A stretch of 64,000 bases of DNA from Cloacibacillus evryensis DSM 19522 (GCF_000585335.1 NZ_KK073872.1:2099283-2163282); one strand, 5' to 3'; numbered from the stretch's first letter, positions 29,539-39,269 are shown. Numbers and translations are program-made. The notes: generated from the letters alone by a model not told the origin.

Positions 29539-31312
29539 GCGGACACCCCTTCGCCTTCGTGCGGCCCTGCCAGCCGCAGCCGTTGCAGCCATTGCGGCAA
29601 TCCGCGGTGGTCGCCGCCGCGAGCGCCTTGGCGCGCTCGCTCATCAGAAATTCTTTCGTCACGCCGCAGTCGATATGGTCCCACGGCAGTTTATCATCCA
29701 ATCCGCGCGCCGCCGTATAGGAGGCCGCCTCTATCTTCAGGTCGGCAAAGACCTCCATCCAGCGGTCAAAATTGAAATATTCCGTCCAGCCGTCAAAACG
29801 GGCTCCGCGCCGCCACGCCTCCTCGACGGCGTCGGCGAGGCGCGAATCTCCGCGCGCGAAGACCCCCTCGAGGAAAGTCTGCTCCGGCTCATGGTATGAC
29901 AATGAGATCTTTCTGTTCCTCAGCGAATTTTTGAGCCGGCGTCCGCGTTCGCGGAGCTCTTCGATCGTGGCCTGCGCCTCCCACTGAAAGGGCGTGTGGG
30001 CCTTCGGCACGAAGCCAGCAACCGAGGCGTTGACGTCGCCGCGCCGTTTATGGCGCTTGGCGATCGCCGCCGCGCGGCCGCAGATATCGAGAATGCCCGC
30101 GAGGTCCTCGTCCGTCTCCGTCGGCAGCCCCATCATAAAGTATAATTTTACCCTATCCCAGCCGTGGGAGAATGTCTCATCGAGCGCCGCATCTATCGCC
30201 TCGTCGGTAACTCCCTTATTTATGACGTCGCGGAGGCGCTGCGTTCCCGCTTCGGGAGCGAAGGTGAGACCGCCCTTTCTCATCGACTCGAGCCCCGCCG
30301 CCAGATTCACGGAAAAAGCGTCGACGCGCAGGCTTGGCAGAGACAGTTTTATCTGGTTGTCCGCAAGCATCGCGGCAAATTGTTCCATCGCTTCGGGGAG
30401 GCCGCTCCAGTCACAGGTGGCAAGAGAGAGGAGGCCGACCTCCTCCCAGCCCGTCGTTTTCAGCAGCCCCTTGACCTGTTCGCAGACGGAGGCCGCGCTG
30501 CGCTCGCGCAGCGGGCGGTCGATGATCCCGGCCTGGCAGAAACGGCAGCCGCGCGTGCAGCCTTTGAATACCTGCACCGCGACACGGTCGTGAACGATGC
30601 CGGTATTCGGCACGATCATCGAGGTGTGGTAGAAGGCGTTGTCCAGATCCTCGGCGATCCGGCGCCTGATCTTTTTGGTCCCGTCATGCAGCGCCGGAAC
30701 GTAGACCCCCTCTATACCGGCGAGGGCCGCCAGCTTCTCGGCGCGCCTGGCGCCTTTGAGCTCATGGAGGAGTTTCAGCACCTCCGGAATGAGTACCTCT
30801 CCGTCTCCGACCATAAAAGCGTCTATGAAAGGAGCTACCGGCTCCGGAGCAAGCGCGCCGATGCCGCCGGCTACGACGAGAGGGTGCTCTTCGCCGCGTT
30901 CGGCTGAGCGGAACGGTATCCCCGCGAGATCGAGTATCGTTAAGATGTTTGTATATGACAATTCGTACTGCAGCGTAAATCCTACGACATCGAAATCGGC
31001 GAGCGGCCGCTTGCTTTCAAGCGCCCATATCGGCGTGCCGGAATCCCGCATCGCCGCTTCCATATCCGGCCACGGCGTATAAACGCGCTCCGCGTCCGCG
31101 TAGGGCAGCGACTTCGTCAGCGGATAGAGTATCTGGAAGCCAAGGTAGCTCATTCCGACATCATAGAGGTCCGGGAAGGCGTAACATATACGCACAAGCC
31201 CGTCGCCCTCTTTGACGGGACCGCTTCCCCATTCTCCGCCGATATAGCGGGAAGGGCGTTTTACAGAGGAGAGCAGCTTGCGAAGCTGTTCCTCTTCGAT
31301 TGCTCCTTGCAT
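29525..31312 (-). CDS. TIGR03960 B12-binding-like / radical SAM protein
   Basis: A 595-residue protein. The N-terminal half resembles a cobalamin-binding-type Rossmann region (FPDLYDVGMSYLGFQILY). The radical SAM core has CTRGCRFC, the three cysteines for the 4Fe-4S cluster, and the LPSLRVD and EAGTQRLRDVINK strands. A Cys-rich end (DCRNGCNGCGW ... CPH) may hold a second metal site. It belongs to the TIGR03960 family of unknown substrate, usually near rng and TIGR03936 genes as here. Oxygen-sensitive chemistry fits an anaerobe. Confidence 0.92.
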   Translation of the reverse strand: MQGAIEEEQLRKLLSSVKRPSRYIGGEWGSGPVKEGDGLVRICYAFPDLYDVGMSYLGFQILYPLTKSLPYADAERVYTPWPDMEAAMRDSGTPIWALESKRPLADFDVVGFTLQYELSYTNILTILDLAGIPFRSAERGEEHPLVVAGGIGALAPEPVAPFIDAFMVGDGEVLIPEVLKLLHELKGARRAEKLAALAGIEGVYVPALHDGTKKIRRRIAEDLDNAFYHTSMIVPNTGIVHDRVAVQVFKGCTRGCRFCQAGIIDRPLRERSAASVCEQVKGLLKTTGWEEVGLLSLATCDWSGLPEAMEQFAAMLADNQIKLSLPSLRVDAFSVNLAAGLESMRKGGLTFAPEAGTQRLRDVINKGVTDEAIDAALDETFSHGWDRVKLYFMMGLPTETDEDLAGILDICGRAAAIAKRHKRRGDVNASVAGFVPKAHTPFQWEAQATIEELRERGRRLKNSLRNRKISLSYHEPEQTFLEGVFARGDSRLADAVEEAWRRGARFDGWTEYFNFDRWMEVFADLKIEAASYTAARGLDDKLPWDHIDCGVTKEFLMSERAKALAAATTADCRNGCNGCGWQGRTKAKGCPHVEN

Positions 31313-31380
31313 AAAATTTCCTCCTAAAATCTTTTATGTGAGCCGCCTGCCGCATACGGCCGGCGGAATATATTTCTGCT

Positions 31381-32502
31381 TTAAAACCGTTCCTGCCGCG
31401 CGACGATATTCGCGCTCTGAACGAGCGCCAGTCCCAGCGCTATTACGAGCAGAGAACTGCCGCCGTAGCTGAAGAGCGGCAGCGGAAGCCCCGTTACCGG
31501 AGCGAGCCCCATGCTCATCGCCACGCTCTCCATTATCTGAAACCACAGCCATGCCGCGATCGCCGCGCACATCAATTTCGCCTGCAGGTCCCTTGTGTAC
31601 TGCGAAACGTTCAGAATGCGCCATAACAGTATCGCGAAGAGCAGAAGGACCACGGCGCAGCCGATAAAGCCAAACTCCTCGGAAAATACGCTGAAAATGA
31701 AGTCGGTGTGCGGCTCCGGCAGGAAATGGAGCTTTCCCTGCGTGCCATGCATGAAGCCCTTGCCGTAAAGTCCGCCGGAACCGACCGCAATGCGCGATTG
31801 TATAACATTATACCCCGCGCCCTGCGGATCTATCATCGGATCGAGGAAAACCAGCAGCCGCATTCGCTGGTATGGCTTCAGTATCATCCACCCCAGCGGC
31901 AGCATCGCCGCCCCGGCCCCGACGATCGAACCCAGTATTTTCACCGGCGCGCCGGCCGCGACGAAGACGGCAAAGAGCATGACCGCATAGACCAGAGAAC
32001 TCCCCAGGTCGGGCTGGAGCATTATCGGCACGATGGCGGCTCCGGCGACGAGAATAGCCGCGCCGATGCCGCGCCCGCTGCTGGGAGGCAGCGCCGAGCA
32101 CAGCCTGGCCAGCGCGAGCGCGAATACGACCTTGCCGAGCTCGGAGGGCTGGAAACGAAAGAACCCAAAGTTGAACCATCGCTGCGAGCCCTTTGCGGTG
32201 TGCCCCACGACGAGGAGCAGCACAAAAACGACCACGATGGCGATAAAGAGCGGCCACGCGTATTTAAGAAAATTGCGATAATCGGCCTTGAGCACCGCCA
32301 GATAGACCGCGGCTCCCATCGCGCCCCAGACGAGCTGCCGGATGACAAAGCCCGAAACCGAGGCGTCCCCCTTCGCAAAAGAAGCGCTCGCGCTGTAGAT
32401 CGCGGCGAGGCCGAAGCAAAAGAGGACGAGCGTCACCGCGATCATTATCCAGTCCGTGTATGAACGGATGTCGCTCCAGCTCGTGGAAAATTTTTCAGCC
32501 AT
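31381..32502 (-). CDS. rodA: RodA, elongasome peptidoglycan glycosyltransferase
   Basis: A 373-residue SEDS-family membrane protein with about ten hydrophobic segments and the conserved run GMAPVTGLPLPLFSYGGSS near the C terminus. RodA polymerises glycan strands during cell elongation with PBP2 (mrdA), encoded 1.9 kb upstream in the same direction. The two are separated here by minCDE. Its identity as RodA rather than FtsW rests on the mre-mrdA context. Confidence 0.94.
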   Translation of the reverse strand: MAEKFSTSWSDIRSYTDWIMIAVTLVLFCFGLAAIYSASASFAKGDASVSGFVIRQLVWGAMGAAVYLAVLKADYRNFLKYAWPLFIAIVVVFVLLLVVGHTAKGSQRWFNFGFFRFQPSELGKVVFALALARLCSALPPSSGRGIGAAILVAGAAIVPIMLQPDLGSSLVYAVMLFAVFVAAGAPVKILGSIVGAGAAMLPLGWMILKPYQRMRLLVFLDPMIDPQGAGYNVIQSRIAVGSGGLYGKGFMHGTQGKLHFLPEPHTDFIFSVFSEEFGFIGCAVVLLLFAILLWRILNVSQYTRDLQAKLMCAAIAAWLWFQIMESVAMSMGLAPVTGLPLPLFSYGGSSLLVIALGLALVQSANIVARQERF

Positions 32503-32532
32503 TTATTGCCGTCCCCGGCGCGGTGAATAAAA

Positions 32533-32835
32533 TCATCGCTTTTCCGTTTCGCCCGTCTTTTTTCTTCCCCTGACGGGCCGCTGCATGTTCTTCAGCGGAA
32601 TGCTGGCGAGCAGCGCCACAGAACGGTCCTCTCTGTTGAGGTCGAGTTCTATTCCCTCTTCGTCTATATCAAGATACTTTTTTATCGTCTTTATCAGGTC
32701 CGAACGCAGCGCCGTCAATATCTCCGGCGAGATGTCGTTCCTGTCATGGATCAGTACGAGCTGCAGGCGCTCCTTCGCCACCGAGCCGCTCTTCTGCGAG
32801 CCAAAAAGGCTGCTGATACAGTCAAATATACCCAT
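32533..32835 (-). CDS. minE: MinE, topological regulator of MinCD
   Basis: A 100-residue MinE with the anti-MinCD region AKERLQLVLIHDRNDISPE and a C-terminal dimerisation part. MinE displaces MinD from the membrane and confines MinC inhibition to the poles. I prefer ATG 32835, which has AGGTGA five bases upstream; a GTG three codons earlier is possible. It follows minD almost directly. A MinE in a rod-gene cluster argues for oscillating Min control rather than DivIVA. Confidence 0.93.
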   Translation of the reverse strand: MGIFDCISSLFGSQKSGSVAKERLQLVLIHDRNDISPEILTALRSDLIKTIKKYLDIDEEGIELDLNREDRSVALLASIPLKNMQRPVRGRKKTGETEKR

Positions 32836-32844
32836 ACCGTTCAC

Positions 32845-33645
32845 CTAACCTTTGGAAAAAAGTCTGCGCAGCGAGGCAAATATGCCGCCCTCTTCCTTTG
32901 AAAGGTCAAGGAAGGGGATCTTTTCGCCGCAGATCCTCTTGGAGATGTTTTTATAGGCCGCTCCGGCCTTCGTCCCCCCAGAAAAAATGAGCGGCTCGCC
33001 GCGGTTGGCGGAGATGACGATCGATTCGTCGTCCGGGATCATTCCCACGAGATCGACCGCGAGGATGTCGAGTACGTCCTGGACCCCGAGCATCTCGCCG
33101 CGCTTCACCATATCGGGGCGGATCCTGTTTACGATCAACTGGATGGGCGCCTTATCCATCGATTCAAGCAGGCCGATGATGCGGTCCGCGTCGCGCACCG
33201 CCGATACCTCGGGGGTGGTCACGACGAGCGCCTCCGTCGCTCCCGCCGCCGCGTTCCTGAAACCGGATTCTATGCCGGCGGGGCTGTCGATGAGTATAAA
33301 GTCGAAATCCGGGCTCAGGTCGCCGCAAAGTTTCTCCATCTGCTCTGCCGATACGGCGTCCTTCGTCTTTGACTGCGCCGTCGGTATCATATAGAGGTTC
33401 TCAAGGCGCTTGTCGCGGATAAGCGCCTGATTGAGGCGGCAGTTCCCCTCGATAACATCTATGAGAGTATATACGATGCGGTTCTCAAGGCCCATTATGA
33501 CGTCTAAGTTTCTCAGCCCCACGTCTCCGTCGATGGCGACGACCTTGTATCCCTCCGAAGCGAGAGCCGCCGCCAGGTTTGCCGTGGTCGTCGTCTTGCC
33601 GACGCCGCCCTTACCGGAAGTAATTACGATTATTCTGCACCCCAA
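32845..33645 (-). CDS. minD: Septum-site ATPase MinD
   Basis: A 266-residue deviant Walker ATPase starting with IIVITSGKGGVGKTTTTANL. The membrane-targeting amphipathic helix is visible as the last residues FASLRRLFSKG. MinD carries MinC to the membrane and cycles under MinE. The start is TTG at 33645, with GGAGG nine bases upstream. Gene order minC-minD-minE is conventional. Confidence 0.97.
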   Translation of the reverse strand: MGCRIIVITSGKGGVGKTTTTANLAAALASEGYKVVAIDGDVGLRNLDVIMGLENRIVYTLIDVIEGNCRLNQALIRDKRLENLYMIPTAQSKTKDAVSAEQMEKLCGDLSPDFDFILIDSPAGIESGFRNAAAGATEALVVTTPEVSAVRDADRIIGLLESMDKAPIQLIVNRIRPDMVKRGEMLGVQDVLDILAVDLVGMIPDDESIVISANRGEPLIFSGGTKAGAAYKNISKRICGEKIPFLDLSKEEGGIFASLRRLFSKG

Positions 33646-33664
33646 AACTGCATCCTCCTTTACA

Positions 33665-34348
33665 TTACAGTACCGGCCATGGAGAGACCAGCACCTCGTT
33701 GTCTGATATCCTAACAGTGACGGCCTTGCCCCAAAAGGGGGAATTCCTGTCTATTATGCCGACCTTCGTACCGATGCGCACCTGCCCGGCCTCCAGAGAA
33801 CGCGTGATCACCGTCATCTCGTCGCTGCCGCCGCAGCCCGCGTGGACGAGGCCGTTGAGACGCCCGATCACCGTGACGTTGCCTTTGGCCGCGACCTCGG
33901 CCCCCTGGTTGACGTTGCCGATTATTACCACATCGCCGGCGTGGCCGATGTTCTGCCCGCCGCGAAGCGTGCCGAAATAGACGAACCCGGGATAGATCCC
34001 CTCGTCCGCGCCGGCGCGCGTCTCTTTTTTATCGGGCCTTTCAGTCATGTGTTCTCCGGCGGAGGTCCTGAACCCCATTCTGTCAAGGGCCTCCTTGGAC
34101 TGCGGATCGGAGACTATCCAGAGAGAGACCGTGCTTCCGCTCGGCTCGATAAAATTCTTCCAAATTTTCGACAGCAGCGCCGGAGAAAAACGGCGCGTCT
34201 GCAGGTCTATCTCAATTTCGCTCCCGGCGAGCAAATGCCCGCCCGTCGAGAGAAGCGAATTGAAGCCGTCAAACATCTGGCGTTCGCTCATATCGGCGGG
34301 GACGACGCATCTTAAAAATCCCGCCTGTCTGCCTTTTAACTGAATCAT
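33665..34348 (-). CDS. minC: Septum-site inhibitor MinC
   Basis: A 227-residue MinC. The N-terminal FtsZ-inhibiting domain (1-105) is joined by a charged linker to the C-terminal beta-helical domain, seen as GGQNIGHAGDVVIIGNVNQGAEV with repeated glycines, which dimerises and binds MinD. It starts the min set directly after mrdA, 63 bp downstream of its stop. Confidence 0.95.
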   Translation of the reverse strand: MIQLKGRQAGFLRCVVPADMSERQMFDGFNSLLSTGGHLLAGSEIEIDLQTRRFSPALLSKIWKNFIEPSGSTVSLWIVSDPQSKEALDRMGFRTSAGEHMTERPDKKETRAGADEGIYPGFVYFGTLRGGQNIGHAGDVVIIGNVNQGAEVAAKGNVTVIGRLNGLVHAGCGGSDEMTVITRSLEAGQVRIGTKVGIIDRNSPFWGKAVTVRISDNEVLVSPWPVL

Positions 34349-34411
34349 CTTCCAGCACCCCTAATAAACAAACTAAGCTTGATTACGGAAATCACAGGCT
34401 TCCCATCTCAC

Positions 34412-36208
34412 TTATGTCCCCGTCGGCGCGGCCGGCTTATTTATCTCATTCGCCGGTTTGGGTTCGGTATACTTTACGCCGTTAATGAGAAAATTCAGCA
34501 TCTTTCCGACTATCGGTCCGGCGACCGACGCCCCGCCCTTTCCGGCCTCCGCGATCGCGACGACCGCGTATTTCGGATTATCCGCGGGAGCGTAGCCGAC
34601 AAACCAGGCGTGGTCGTCGCCGTGTGAGTTCTGCGCCGTGCCGGTCTTTCCCGCGACCTTGACCCCATAAGAGCTGGCCCTCTTTCCCGTTCCGCTCTTT
34701 GTGACCTCCTGCACGCCCTGCTGTATCAATTTTAACACTTCGGGCGAGATGCCGAGAGCCGCGCTTTCGGTCGGAGCGGCGGTGTTCAGCCGCGGCTTTA
34801 AAAGTTTACCACCATTTGCGAGCGCCGCGTAGGCTCTTAATACCTGCAGCGGCGTCATCAGCACATAGCCCTGTCCTATCGAGTAGTTGACCGTGTCGCC
34901 GCCGTACCAGCTCTCTTTTATCCTCTTTTTTTTCCATTCCGGCCCCGCGAGCGTCCCCGAGGCCTCGCCCGTAAGGTCTATCCCCGTCTTTTCGCCGACG
35001 CCGAACTTGGCGGCCGTCTTTATGAGCCTGTCGATCCCCATCTGGCTCGAAAGCTGGTAGAAATAGACGTCGCAGGAATCTCTGAGAGCGTTGATTATAT
35101 TTTCGCGCCCGTGACCGCTGTGTTTCCAACAGCGAAACCGGTGGTTTCCAAGTTCGAAATATCCCGGACAGCTGACGGTCGTATTCCTGTTGGCCACATT
35201 GCTTTCAAGTATCGCCGAACCTGTGACGATCTTAAAGGTCGAAGCGGGGGGATAGGCCCCTGAAATCGCCCTGTTCATCATCGGCCTTTCGTCATGGTCG
35301 TTAAGCGCGGCCCACTCTTTAGTGGTGATGCCCCACGTGAGCGGGTTGGGATCATAGGAGGGGGCGGAATAGAGGCAGCGTATGCCGCCGTCGTTTATGT
35401 CCATCGCGATGATGGTCCCGCGATATTTTCCGATCAGCTCCGCCGCGTAGCGCTGTGCCGCGAGGTCTATCGTCAGCGTCATATCGTCGCCCTTGGTCGA
35501 TTTTACATAGCTGATATTGCGCAGCTTCCGGCCGCGCGAATCGACCTCGATGACCTCTTCGCCGGCTGAACCGCGCAGTATCTCCTCATATTCGCCCTCG
35601 ATGCCGTTTTTGCCGATCATGTCGCCGCCGCGGTAGACCTCGGCGTCGCCGGCCTCGAGTTCCTCCTTCGTGATCTCCGCGACATAGCCCACGACATGCG
35701 CGGCATACTGCGCCGCCGGATAGGTACGCCGCCAGACCGGCGTCAGAAAGAGTACCTTCTTGAAGTCCCTGTCCATTATCATCTCCGCGACCTGCGCAAA
35801 GGTGAGGTTCGTGGCGACGGTTATCGCGCGGTAGGGAGCGGAATATTGTTTAGCGACGGTCTCTCTGAATTTATCTTCGGTCATCGGGATGCCGTTGCGC
35901 ACCAGGAGCGCCGTCACAGACTTAATATTTTCCTCTTTCTGAAGGTCTATCGGGTAGCCGTTGATGTTGAAGGTACGGACGTTCACCGCGAGCGGCGCTC
36001 CGTTTATATCGACGATGCTGCCGCGGGGCGGAAGGATGCGCAGGATGCGCAGCCTGTTCTGGGAGGCGAGTTTGACATAGGTGTCGCCCTGGACCACCTG
36101 GAAGAAAAAGAGCCCGGCGACAAGCAGCATGAAAGATACAAATACCGCCGCCTGCAGGAAGCGCATGCGGCGCATGATATCGAACTTGGAATACTGCGAA
36201 CTAACCAT
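34412..36208 (-). CDS. mrdA: Penicillin-binding protein 2, elongation transpeptidase
   Basis: A 598-residue class B PBP anchored by one N-terminal membrane helix (FLQAAVFVSFMLLVAGLFFF). The transpeptidase active-site Ser lies in STFKIVTG, the second motif in SCDVYFY and the third in AGKTGTAQN. It cross-links peptidoglycan during elongation together with RodA. The tail after residue 575 is Pro/Ala/Thr rich. Its start overlaps mreD by 8 bp. Confidence 0.97.
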   Translation of the reverse strand: MVSSQYSKFDIMRRMRFLQAAVFVSFMLLVAGLFFFQVVQGDTYVKLASQNRLRILRILPPRGSIVDINGAPLAVNVRTFNINGYPIDLQKEENIKSVTALLVRNGIPMTEDKFRETVAKQYSAPYRAITVATNLTFAQVAEMIMDRDFKKVLFLTPVWRRTYPAAQYAAHVVGYVAEITKEELEAGDAEVYRGGDMIGKNGIEGEYEEILRGSAGEEVIEVDSRGRKLRNISYVKSTKGDDMTLTIDLAAQRYAAELIGKYRGTIIAMDINDGGIRCLYSAPSYDPNPLTWGITTKEWAALNDHDERPMMNRAISGAYPPASTFKIVTGSAILESNVANRNTTVSCPGYFELGNHRFRCWKHSGHGRENIINALRDSCDVYFYQLSSQMGIDRLIKTAAKFGVGEKTGIDLTGEASGTLAGPEWKKKRIKESWYGGDTVNYSIGQGYVLMTPLQVLRAYAALANGGKLLKPRLNTAAPTESAALGISPEVLKLIQQGVQEVTKSGTGKRASSYGVKVAGKTGTAQNSHGDDHAWFVGYAPADNPKYAVVAIAEAGKGGASVAGPIVGKMLNFLINGVKYTEPKPANEINKPAAPTGT

Positions 36209-36668
36209 TCCGCCCCGACACCTTCCAGAAGAGCCACGAGAAGAAGATGATCACCGGCACGGCCATCAGCTGCTGGACGACGAACTGCCGCATCGCCGTC
36301 TGGCTCGGGATAGTCCAGAAGAAAAAGTGTACGCCCGCGTAAAACAGCTCGCAGCCGACGGACATCATCGTAAAGGTTACGGGCGTGCGCCCCTGGACCG
36401 GCGTCTTCTGCCAGAGGAAACAGGCGAGACCGATGAAGCCTCCGCCGATCGCCGCGGTCAGTCCCGGAAGGTTGGTCCAGCGCAGGTCCCAGATAAGGCC
36501 GCCGATAAACGCGCCCCAGACCAGCCCGGTCTGGCGTTCCTTCGTGGTGTTGGGCAGCAGCGCCATGAAGAGCGCCGTCAGCAGGAATGTATCGGGCACC
36601 ATGCATATGCCCATCAACAGCAGCTGCGCGAAATCCTGCAAAAGCCAGACGGCAAGGAGCAGCGTCAC
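36201..36668 (-). CDS. mreD: Rod shape-determining protein MreD
   Basis: A 155-residue, almost entirely hydrophobic protein with five or six membrane segments in the standard slot between mreC and mrdA. MreD is an integral component of the elongasome. Sequence conservation is low, as is usual for MreD, so the call leans on position. The start is GTG at 36668, overlapping mreC by 4 bp. Confidence 0.9.
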   Translation of the reverse strand: MTLLLAVWLLQDFAQLLLMGICMVPDTFLLTALFMALLPNTTKERQTGLVWGAFIGGLIWDLRWTNLPGLTAAIGGGFIGLACFLWQKTPVQGRTPVTFTMMSVGCELFYAGVHFFFWTIPSQTAMRQFVVQQLMAVPVIIFFSWLFWKVSGRNG

Positions 36669-37450
36669 TTCGGCGCCCTCCGGCCCGTAAAGACCTCCAC
36701 ATTATAAAGCTGCGTCAAATGCGCTCCGGCGCTGAGCTTCATCTCCGTATATCCCTCTTTGTTTTCGTCTATGTCGATTATCGTCCCGACCGGCAGCCCG
36801 GGAGGGATGAGGTCGCTCATCAGCGAGGTGGATATCGTCATGCCCCGCTTAAGTTTGCGCTCCTCCGGTATATAAAGCAGCTTTAGATGGCCGAAGTCGT
36901 CGCCGTTGACTACGCCGAGGTCGCGCGTCTGATCCACCGCCGCCGCAAGCAGGAACGAAGAGGAGGTGATGAGTTCCACCCAGGCGTAACTGTCGCCGAC
37001 TCTGGTCACCCTGCCGACGAGGAAGCCCTCAGAGGTGACGGCCGCCTTTTCCACGACGCCGTCGCGCGCGCCCTTGTCGATACGGAACTCCTGCCACCAA
37101 TCCTGCGGGTAGCGCAGGGTGACAAGGGCCCGCACATAAGACTCCCTCGCCGCCGGCTCCTTTATCGCCGCGCGCTGCAGCGCCTCGGAGAGCGCCTGGT
37201 TTTTAAGTTCAAGGCGCTCGACGCGTTCGTTGAGGCTCGCGCGTTCCATCACCCAGTTGCCGCTGAGCTGCACCAGGTTGCGTATATAGAGCACAGGCTT
37301 CTCAGGATATGTGAGAGCGGCGTTCACATATTCGACAGCCGCGTACTTCGCGGAGGGCACCGCCGTCATGAAAAGCAGGAGCCCCACCCCGGCGAGAACG
37401 GATGCGACTCCGCCGAGCCATGGACGGCTTTCCCTGCCAAGAAGCTGCAT
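36665..37450 (-). CDS. mreC: Rod shape-determining protein MreC
   Basis: A 261-residue MreC: an N-terminal membrane anchor (about 14-35), a short coiled coil rich in Glu, Leu and Arg (ASLNERVERLELKNQALSE), and a beta-rich periplasmic part with DGVVEKAAVTSEGFLVGRV. MreC links cytoplasmic MreB to the periplasmic synthases and activates PBP2. It lies 15 bp after mreB. Confidence 0.95.
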   Translation of the reverse strand: MQLLGRESRPWLGGVASVLAGVGLLLFMTAVPSAKYAAVEYVNAALTYPEKPVLYIRNLVQLSGNWVMERASLNERVERLELKNQALSEALQRAAIKEPAARESYVRALVTLRYPQDWWQEFRIDKGARDGVVEKAAVTSEGFLVGRVTRVGDSYAWVELITSSSFLLAAAVDQTRDLGVVNGDDFGHLKLLYIPEERKLKRGMTISTSLMSDLIPPGLPVGTIIDIDENKEGYTEMKLSAGAHLTQLYNVEVFTGRRAPK

Positions 37451-37465
37451 TTATTGATTCCGCCC

Positions 37466-38521
37466 TTAAGCGCCCTGCTTCTCGACGGTGATCGAGAGCC
37501 TGTTCTTGTCCTGCGGCATCTCGAGGATCTTGCCGAGGCCAAGGGCCACAGAAAAGACGGGCTGTTCCGCGATGTGTATCGGAACGTTAAGCGCGTCCGC
37601 GAAGCGGATGTTGAGGCCGCGAAGGTTGGCCGTGCCGCCGGAGAGGACGATGCCCTGATCGACGATGTCGCGGACAAGCTCGGGCGGCGTGCGTTCGAGG
37701 GTCGAACGTATCGTCTCCTCTATCTGCATCACGATCGGCTCTATCGATTCACGGACCTCTTCCGAACAGATGCTTACCACCTTCGGCAGGCCATCAACGA
37801 GATCGCGCCCCTTGACGTCCATTTTAAGTTCCTGATCGAGCGGGATCACGGAGCCGATCGCGATCTTTATCTCCTCCGCCGTGCTTTCACCGATAGCAAG
37901 CGTGTAGTTCTGGCGCAGCATCGAGATGATCGCCTCGTCAAGGGCGTCGCCGGCCACTCTGACCGACTGGTTGATGACTATTCCGCCGAGGGAAAGCACC
38001 GCGACCTCGCAGGTGCCGCCGCCCATGTTGACGACCATATTGCCCTGCGCCTCGTCGATAGCCAGGCCGATGCCCACCGCCGCGGCGAGCGGCTCTTCCA
38101 CCACGAAGGCCTCTTTGGCCCCCGCGGCGAGCGTCACTTCGACCACGGCCCGCTTTTCGACCTCCGTAACGCTCGCCGGCACGCAGACGGCGACGCGGGG
38201 ATGGGAAAACATCCCGCCGGAGGCCGTCGCCTGCGACATGTAATGGCGTATCATGTGCTGCGTCATTTCAAAATCGGCGATCACTCCGTGCGAGAGGGGC
38301 CTTACCGTCGTTATCCCCTGCGGCGTGCGCCCCACCATCTTTTTCGCGGCGGCGCCAAAAGCTATTATCTCCTTCTGCCCCTTGCGGCCAAGGTTGCGCA
38401 CCGCGATGACCGAGGGTTCGTTGATGACGACGCCCTTTGATTTAACGTATATGACCGTATTTACCGTCCCAATATCTATTCCTATCTCGTGGTTGAAGAG
38501 GTTGGGTCTGAAACTGAACAA
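37466..38521 (-). CDS. mreB: Actin-like rod shape protein MreB
   Basis: A 351-residue MreB with actin-fold phosphate loops, IDIGTVNTVIYVKSKG at the N terminus and VVNMGGGTCEVAVLSLGG in the middle, and the adenosine site LSGGTANLRGL. MreB filaments direct lateral wall synthesis. DIGTVNT in place of the usual DLGTANT is a small deviation. The start is TTG at 38521 after GGGGG. It heads the cluster mreBCD-mrdA-minCDE-rodA. Confidence 0.97.
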   Translation of the reverse strand: MFSFRPNLFNHEIGIDIGTVNTVIYVKSKGVVINEPSVIAVRNLGRKGQKEIIAFGAAAKKMVGRTPQGITTVRPLSHGVIADFEMTQHMIRHYMSQATASGGMFSHPRVAVCVPASVTEVEKRAVVEVTLAAGAKEAFVVEEPLAAAVGIGLAIDEAQGNMVVNMGGGTCEVAVLSLGGIVINQSVRVAGDALDEAIISMLRQNYTLAIGESTAEEIKIAIGSVIPLDQELKMDVKGRDLVDGLPKVVSICSEEVRESIEPIVMQIEETIRSTLERTPPELVRDIVDQGIVLSGGTANLRGLNIRFADALNVPIHIAEQPVFSVALGLGKILEMPQDKNRLSITVEKQGA

Positions 38522-38562
38522 AACTAGCCCCCGCTTTCAATTGACTTTTCTAAATTATACCT

Positions 38563-39261
38563 TCAAATTTTACCAGGCGCCGCTTCGAGACCGTACTCCG
38601 CCAGGCGCTCCCCCTTAACGGGAAAGAGTTCCCCGTCGGCGGCGATATAGTGTCCCTTGAGCTGCATCCCCAGAAACCGCAGTCCCTGTTCTATATGCTC
38701 CGTAAGCTTGACATCATCACGGCTCGGCAGCCGGCAGCCGTCCGGGTGGTTGTGCAGGACAACGACCTTAGCCGCCGAGATCCTCACGGCCTGACGAAAA
38801 AACACCGGCAGGTCAAGGTAGGCCCCGGAAATACCGCCGAAAGAAAGCTCGGATTCTCCAAGCACGCGATCCTTCGCGCTGAGAAAGAACGCGAAAATGC
38901 ATTCCCGTTCCATATACTTCGTTTCAAAGGCCTTTGCGAGCAGCGCCCCGCGCCAGTCCGAACTCTCCGCTCCCTTCATGAGCACCATACGCTTCCCCAG
39001 TTCGAGCGCGGCGGCGAGAGAGGCTGCTTTGGCCTCTTTCAGCCCCTTCTCCTGCATCATCTCCGCGGTGGTGGCACGAGCCAGCCCCGCAAGTCCGCCC
39101 ATCCGCCGCAGCAGGCCCTGCGACAGAGCCGCCACATCCTCTCCCTTTCTGCCGGTCCTCAGCAGGATCGCAAGGAGTTCGGCAAGGGAAAGCGAGTCAG
39201 GGCCGTGTTTGATAAGTTTTTCCCGTGGCCGTTCGCTGTGCGGAAGCTGCGAGAAATCCAT
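38563..39261 (-). CDS. radC: RadC-family JAB domain protein
   Basis: A 232-residue RadC. An N-terminal helix-hairpin-helix-like part (ERPREKLIKHGPDSLSLAELLAILL) precedes a JAB/MPN metalloprotease-like domain with HNHPDGCRLPSRDD holding the two His and the Asp of the zinc site. RadC was once linked to DNA repair, but its true role is unsettled. It follows the MBL-fold gene by 8 bp. Confidence 0.94.
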   Translation of the reverse strand: MDFSQLPHSERPREKLIKHGPDSLSLAELLAILLRTGRKGEDVAALSQGLLRRMGGLAGLARATTAEMMQEKGLKEAKAASLAAALELGKRMVLMKGAESSDWRGALLAKAFETKYMERECIFAFFLSAKDRVLGESELSFGGISGAYLDLPVFFRQAVRISAAKVVVLHNHPDGCRLPSRDDVKLTEHIEQGLRFLGMQLKGHYIAADGELFPVKGERLAEYGLEAAPGKI

Positions 39262-39269
39262 AGCAAAGC

